20,245 nucleotides of DNA from Botryllus schlosseri (lineage: Eukaryota; Chordata; Ascidiacea; Stolidobranchia; Styelidae). The DNA lies in contig ATSW01010161.1 of the NCBI GenBank assembly GCA_000444245.1, positions 1 to 20,245 on the forward strand, in the 5' to 3' direction. The notes below the pieces were generated by a model, which saw only the letters and a list, made by a program, of their open reading frames with translations, was not told the origin of the DNA and searched no databases. Below are positions 17,420 through 20,245 of this stretch, in pieces (position 1 is the stretch's first letter; each line of letters begins with the position of its first letter). Position numbers and translations under genes: made by a program.

Positions 17420-17780
17420 CATGCAGTGGGTCCAAGCCTGTGGTACGCGCAAGTTTTCCAGGTTGCCAGCAATCCCAACAATGACGGCCCATACGGGGAA
17501 GAGTATAGTAGGCGAGACGTACAGCATTGGGATTCGTACCTAACCGATTTCCGTTTTAATATATTTGACCGCAGGAATTCCAAATGGACCCATTACAGAC
17601 ATCATATACAGTATATCTTAAAATGGGCAGTATATTTTTTGTTTCGCTGCATTCGGCAGTTCAACACGGTGGAAACAGTTTTGACCGCGTTCAGTGCACG
17701 TAGCTTATGTATAGGTGGTACGCAAGCACTGCATAAAACCTCGAAATGGTACGTGGGTTGGAAAAGGTTGTGAACCACTG
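17420..17780. mobile_element. hAT-type miniature element, about 360 bp, with target-site duplication
   Basis: The left end is CAGTGGGTCCAAGCCTGTGG (from 17424) followed by TACGCGC. The right end, reverse-complemented, is CAGTGGTTCACAACCTTTTC. GTGTAAAC (17412-17419) and GTGTAAGC (17781-17788) match at seven of eight bases. Four extra bases (CATG) lie between the left duplication and the terminal repeat. The left end is nearly the same as the element starting at 20196, so both belong to one family. No transposase is encoded. Confidence 0.62.
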
Positions 17781-17788
17781 GTGTAAGC

Positions 17789-18642
17789 GGTGTCTTATAA
17801 AAAAAGCCTGGTAAACGGACCATGCTTCAAGTCGGCAGAAACGGAATATGAATGAAGAGAAAATTGGCAGGATTTCTGCTTGTCAAACTGAATTCAACTT
17901 TCGAAGCAAGCTATATGTCGGGTAAATCGAATCAGCGGAGATATTGATTGCGGGCATGACAGCAATTTTGATTTGTCAAATGTACGAACTCCACATCGAG
18001 CCTGATTTAGATTATTGATCGCTTTCTAGATTCATTTTGCTTATAATTTCAAAATTTTGACGGAATCTCGCGATCTTGCGAAACGTAAATTGATGATATA
18101 ATGAATAATAATGAACGGGTAATGAATACTAAGAACACAATGACATATATACCTTTCATCGAGAGACAGTATTTACTTAATTTCTTACGATCGTTCCATC
18201 AATTTTCTCAGAGTGTTAACGAAATATTTGACTGTTTGAAAACGCTAAGGGCGGATTATTGAAAACCGTACTTGGAAAGCAGATAAAGTCGAATTCAAAA
18301 GGCTCGCACCAACGGATAACGTTGGTCACGAAAGGCAGTCGTAAAATTCATAATTAGTTACAGCTACAGCAACCAGCACCTTTTGATTGATTGGGTCAAA
18401 AACATGCGCAAATGAACGCACGGAGCTCGCACGTCAGTACAAATTGGCCGCAAAAACAGACTGCTATGATGATTACCAAGCATATGCTTCGTCAATCGGT
18501 CAACATCTGAGCGAAAACCTTGCCTGTGCACAGCACTATGATGACATTATGTTCACTGTCATTGCGCGTGGTAGATCTGTGTTTCATTTAAAAGTGTTGT
18601 AGTCTACTATTATTCACTTGTGCAAACCTATTTTATGTAGAC
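17789..18642. other. Stretch without an identified gene
   Basis: A plus-strand frame (18387-18602) gives a helical, charged peptide (TELARQYKLAAKTDCYDDYQ) that could be a relic of an element protein, but I cannot assign it. Otherwise AT-rich and featureless. Confidence 0.35.
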
Positions 18643-18730
18643 CAGGGGTCATCATCACACGGTCCGCGGGCCGCATGCGGCCCGCCAAGTCATAATCTGC
18701 AGCCCGCGACCCGATTTCAGATTTAGGAAG
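18643..18730 (+). mobile_element. hAT-type left end, CAGGGGTC family
   Basis: Starts CAGGGGTCATCATCACACGG, then GTCCGCGGGCCGCATGCGGC and CAGCCCGCGACCC. It shares the CATGCGGCCCGC and CCCGCGACCC blocks with 14432-14498, though the blocks stand in a different relation to the CAGGGGTC terminus there. The right end was not found before the next element. Confidence 0.5.
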
Positions 18731-18971
18731 AAAGCTAAGAAACCCAATTTGAAATGCTGAAAGTAACTACAGTTACAACATGTTGTTGTTGTTTCAAAAT
18801 AAGCTGCTCGCTTGTGCCCAACATAACTATTCGTCACCACTCTAAAACGGCTGTGGTGATGGCAACAGCATTCCATCGAGGGAGAATCAACTGATTTGAA
18901 TGGGCATATTGTCTTGACTTCCAATTGCCCAAACACTGCCAAAACCGAGACGCATAAAAAACGGCTTAGGG

Positions 18972-19274
18972 CTCTGGTTCCCGATCTGGGGAGCGCGCGC
19001 CCCTTGTGGACGTGCGAAAGCATCTGAAGGGGAGGCGGTGATGCGCTCAACTGGAAAAATGTTCGCGCTTGACAAGATTTACCTCTACTTCATAGTTGTT
19101 GGTATGTGTATGGTCCAGAATCCATCTTATAGAATTATGTTATCAACAGTCATAATCTTCCACGCCATCACACTAGCCTTTGGAATTGCTAGCATTCTGG
19201 TTGCATTCTGTGATATGACGATTTTTCAGTATCATAAAGGGGTGTGTGTGTAGAAAAAAATTTGAGAACCACTG
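18972..19274 (+). mobile_element. hAT-type miniature element, 303 bp, near-complete copy
   Basis: The left end CTCTGGTTCCCGATCTGGGG is followed by GCGCGCGCCCC, AGGGGAGGCGGTGATGCGC and a CTCAACTGG block. The right end is AAATTTGAGAACCACTG. The flanks GCTTAGGG (18964-18971) and ACTTATGG (19275-19282) match at six of eight bases, a worn 8-bp duplication. Two truncated relatives lie at 3879-4139 and 13955-14128. No coding capacity. Confidence 0.62.
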
Positions 19275-19520
19275 ACTTATGGCTTCCTCACAAGACCAAG
19301 CTTTACGTGGACGTGGAGATGATCTTTCAGCTAGTAATGCATCTCGCTAGTCCAAATATCGATTCCTTAGTCTCTGGAACGCGTTTCCAGGTATCGTGCA
19401 CAGCTTACAGTTCAAAATAAAATGCAATTGACGAAAAAGATTTTTTGTTGTAATTGTAGCCTATTCCTTTAATGAAATATTATTTCTTTCGTGGTCTAAT
19501 ATACCCATCGCCTATGTTAA
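19275..19520 (+). repeat. Composite repeat copy 2, flank of the miniature element
   Basis: Continues the similarity to 14129-14400 without a break past the end of the miniature element: ATCTCGCTAG, AATATCGATTCCTTAGTC, GCGTTTCCAGGTATCGTG, AAAATAAAATG and TATTCCTTTAATGAAATAT blocks. The shared unit is therefore larger than the miniature element. Confidence 0.7.
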
Positions 19521-19879
19521 CTTCAAGATGAGATGCTAAATAGAAATGACTTTGGGATGGAGGTTATATGTTCAATAAATACTCTATTTCTCAATTTTGA
19601 TTCCGCATATGTTGTGATCATACCAAAAGATATCGTCGGAAGTGTTGCGCGTTAATATTACATTCGCCAGCACCTATCTTTGTGAAAATATTTTCAGCGC
19701 TCGATATATTAAAAGTCTACCAAATTTCTACATAGTATGTAGTTATTCTCACGAAAATTCATTTTGTGGCTGTTTCTCACATTCATACACTAAGGTTAAT
19801 ATTTTCACAAGACTGATGTTGGTTGCGCGACAATTGAACTAATTTTGAACGAAAAACTTGGTTGTGTCCGCGGGAGTTC

Positions 19880-19931
19880 ATGAAGGTTCAGAAGGGGTCC
19901 GAACATAAGACAAAAACGTTTAGAACCACTG
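19880..19931 (-). mobile_element. Probable solo hAT-type end
   Basis: On the minus strand it begins CAGTGGTTCTAAACGTTTTT and carries GGACCCCTTCTGAACC about 30 bases in, a common hAT terminal pattern. It is the possible outer end of whatever contains the composite repeat, but no left partner with a good duplication was found. Confidence 0.4.
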
Positions 19932-20195
19932 ATATAGGCCGTGCATGCGAGGTTTCAATAAGATCTAAAAAGCATAGTTGCTATCCTTAACTAAAATAGT
20001 TACATGTTGTCGGTTGCGTATAGACGACCATCAGCCAATGCAGCTCCTGAAGCTCAAGTGACCGTGCTTGCACGGTGCTAAATTCATTTACCGTCCTACA
20101 TGTAGCCGACATAATCATATATTATGCAAATTTCTATAATGTAAAAGTTCGGAAAGTGATCCAAGCATGGAGCGACCAGATTAAACCCAATAATG
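19932..20195. other. Spacer without recognised feature
   Basis: AT-rich, with no coding signal. Confidence 0.35.
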
Positions 20196-20245
20196 CAGTG
20201 GTTCCCAACCTGTGGTACGCGTACCACTAGTGGTACGCGAAGGTC
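20196..20245 (+). mobile_element. Left end of a hAT-type miniature element, cut by the window edge
   Basis: Starts CAGTGGTTCCCAACCTGTGG, as at 17424, then forms a perfect 16-base palindrome GTGGTACGCGTACCAC followed by a second GTGGTACGCG. The rest lies outside the window. Confidence 0.55.

Noticed and set aside
18655-19050. 131-codon minus-strand frame
   Set aside because: It runs through two different hAT-type left ends and has no domain.
17141-19931. One large hAT element joining the ends at 17141 and 19931
   Set aside because: The terminal repeats match poorly and the flanking 8-base words agree at only five of eight positions.
1-20245. CRISPR array, rRNA, complete tRNA, bacterial operon or phage
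   Set aside because: No regularly spaced repeats, no conserved RNA cores and no prokaryotic gene organisation were seen.

Overview
The window is eukaryotic. It has small introns with good GT/AG borders, AT-rich non-coding DNA, few long open frames and many transposable-element remains (hAT-type, LINE, LTR). Nothing in it looks bacterial. The host domains and element families fit an invertebrate animal; a tunicate or another marine deuterostome is my guess, not something I can prove.

Layout. (1) About 505-4944, minus strand: the 3' part of a multi-exon host gene. Its exons encode a ZU5-like domain split over two exons, then a UPA-like region, then a death-fold-like helical region, in the order known from UNC5, PIDD and ankyrin relatives. 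A 3.2 kb intron (4786-1602) separates the two ZU5 exons and holds a LINE 3' fragment, a pair of inverted repeat arms, a hAT-type copy and a CCATA-type microsatellite. (2) 5199-10239, minus strand: an LTR retrotransposon of the Ty3/Gypsy order that looks whole. It has two LTRs, a binding site matching the 3' end of tRNA-Trp, a gag with a C-x2-H-x9-C-x3-C finger, and a pol with protease, reverse transcriptase, RNase H and integrase. These traits point to the CsRn1 clade. (3) 10509-11702: a non-coding hAT-type element with an 8-bp target-site duplication. (4) 11763-12576, plus strand: the probable last exon of an SGNH/PC-esterase-like hydrolase gene. (5) 12577-20245: no convincing host gene; a mosaic of AAGTAGAAGTA-type repeats, several hAT-type ends and miniature elements (some with recognisable target-site duplications), a repeat block present twice (13955-14400 and 19139-19520), and a likely tRNA-derived SINE.

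The two host genes are in opposite orientations and are separated by the LTR element and the hAT element. Nothing suggests that they share a pathway. The ZU5/UPA/death architecture suggests intracellular signalling or scaffolding. The SGNH protein is expected to hydrolyse or transfer an ester group, probably on a glycan in the secretory pathway, but its substrate cannot be read from the sequence. Their 5' exons were not found. No tRNA, rRNA, CRISPR or classical regulatory site is supported.
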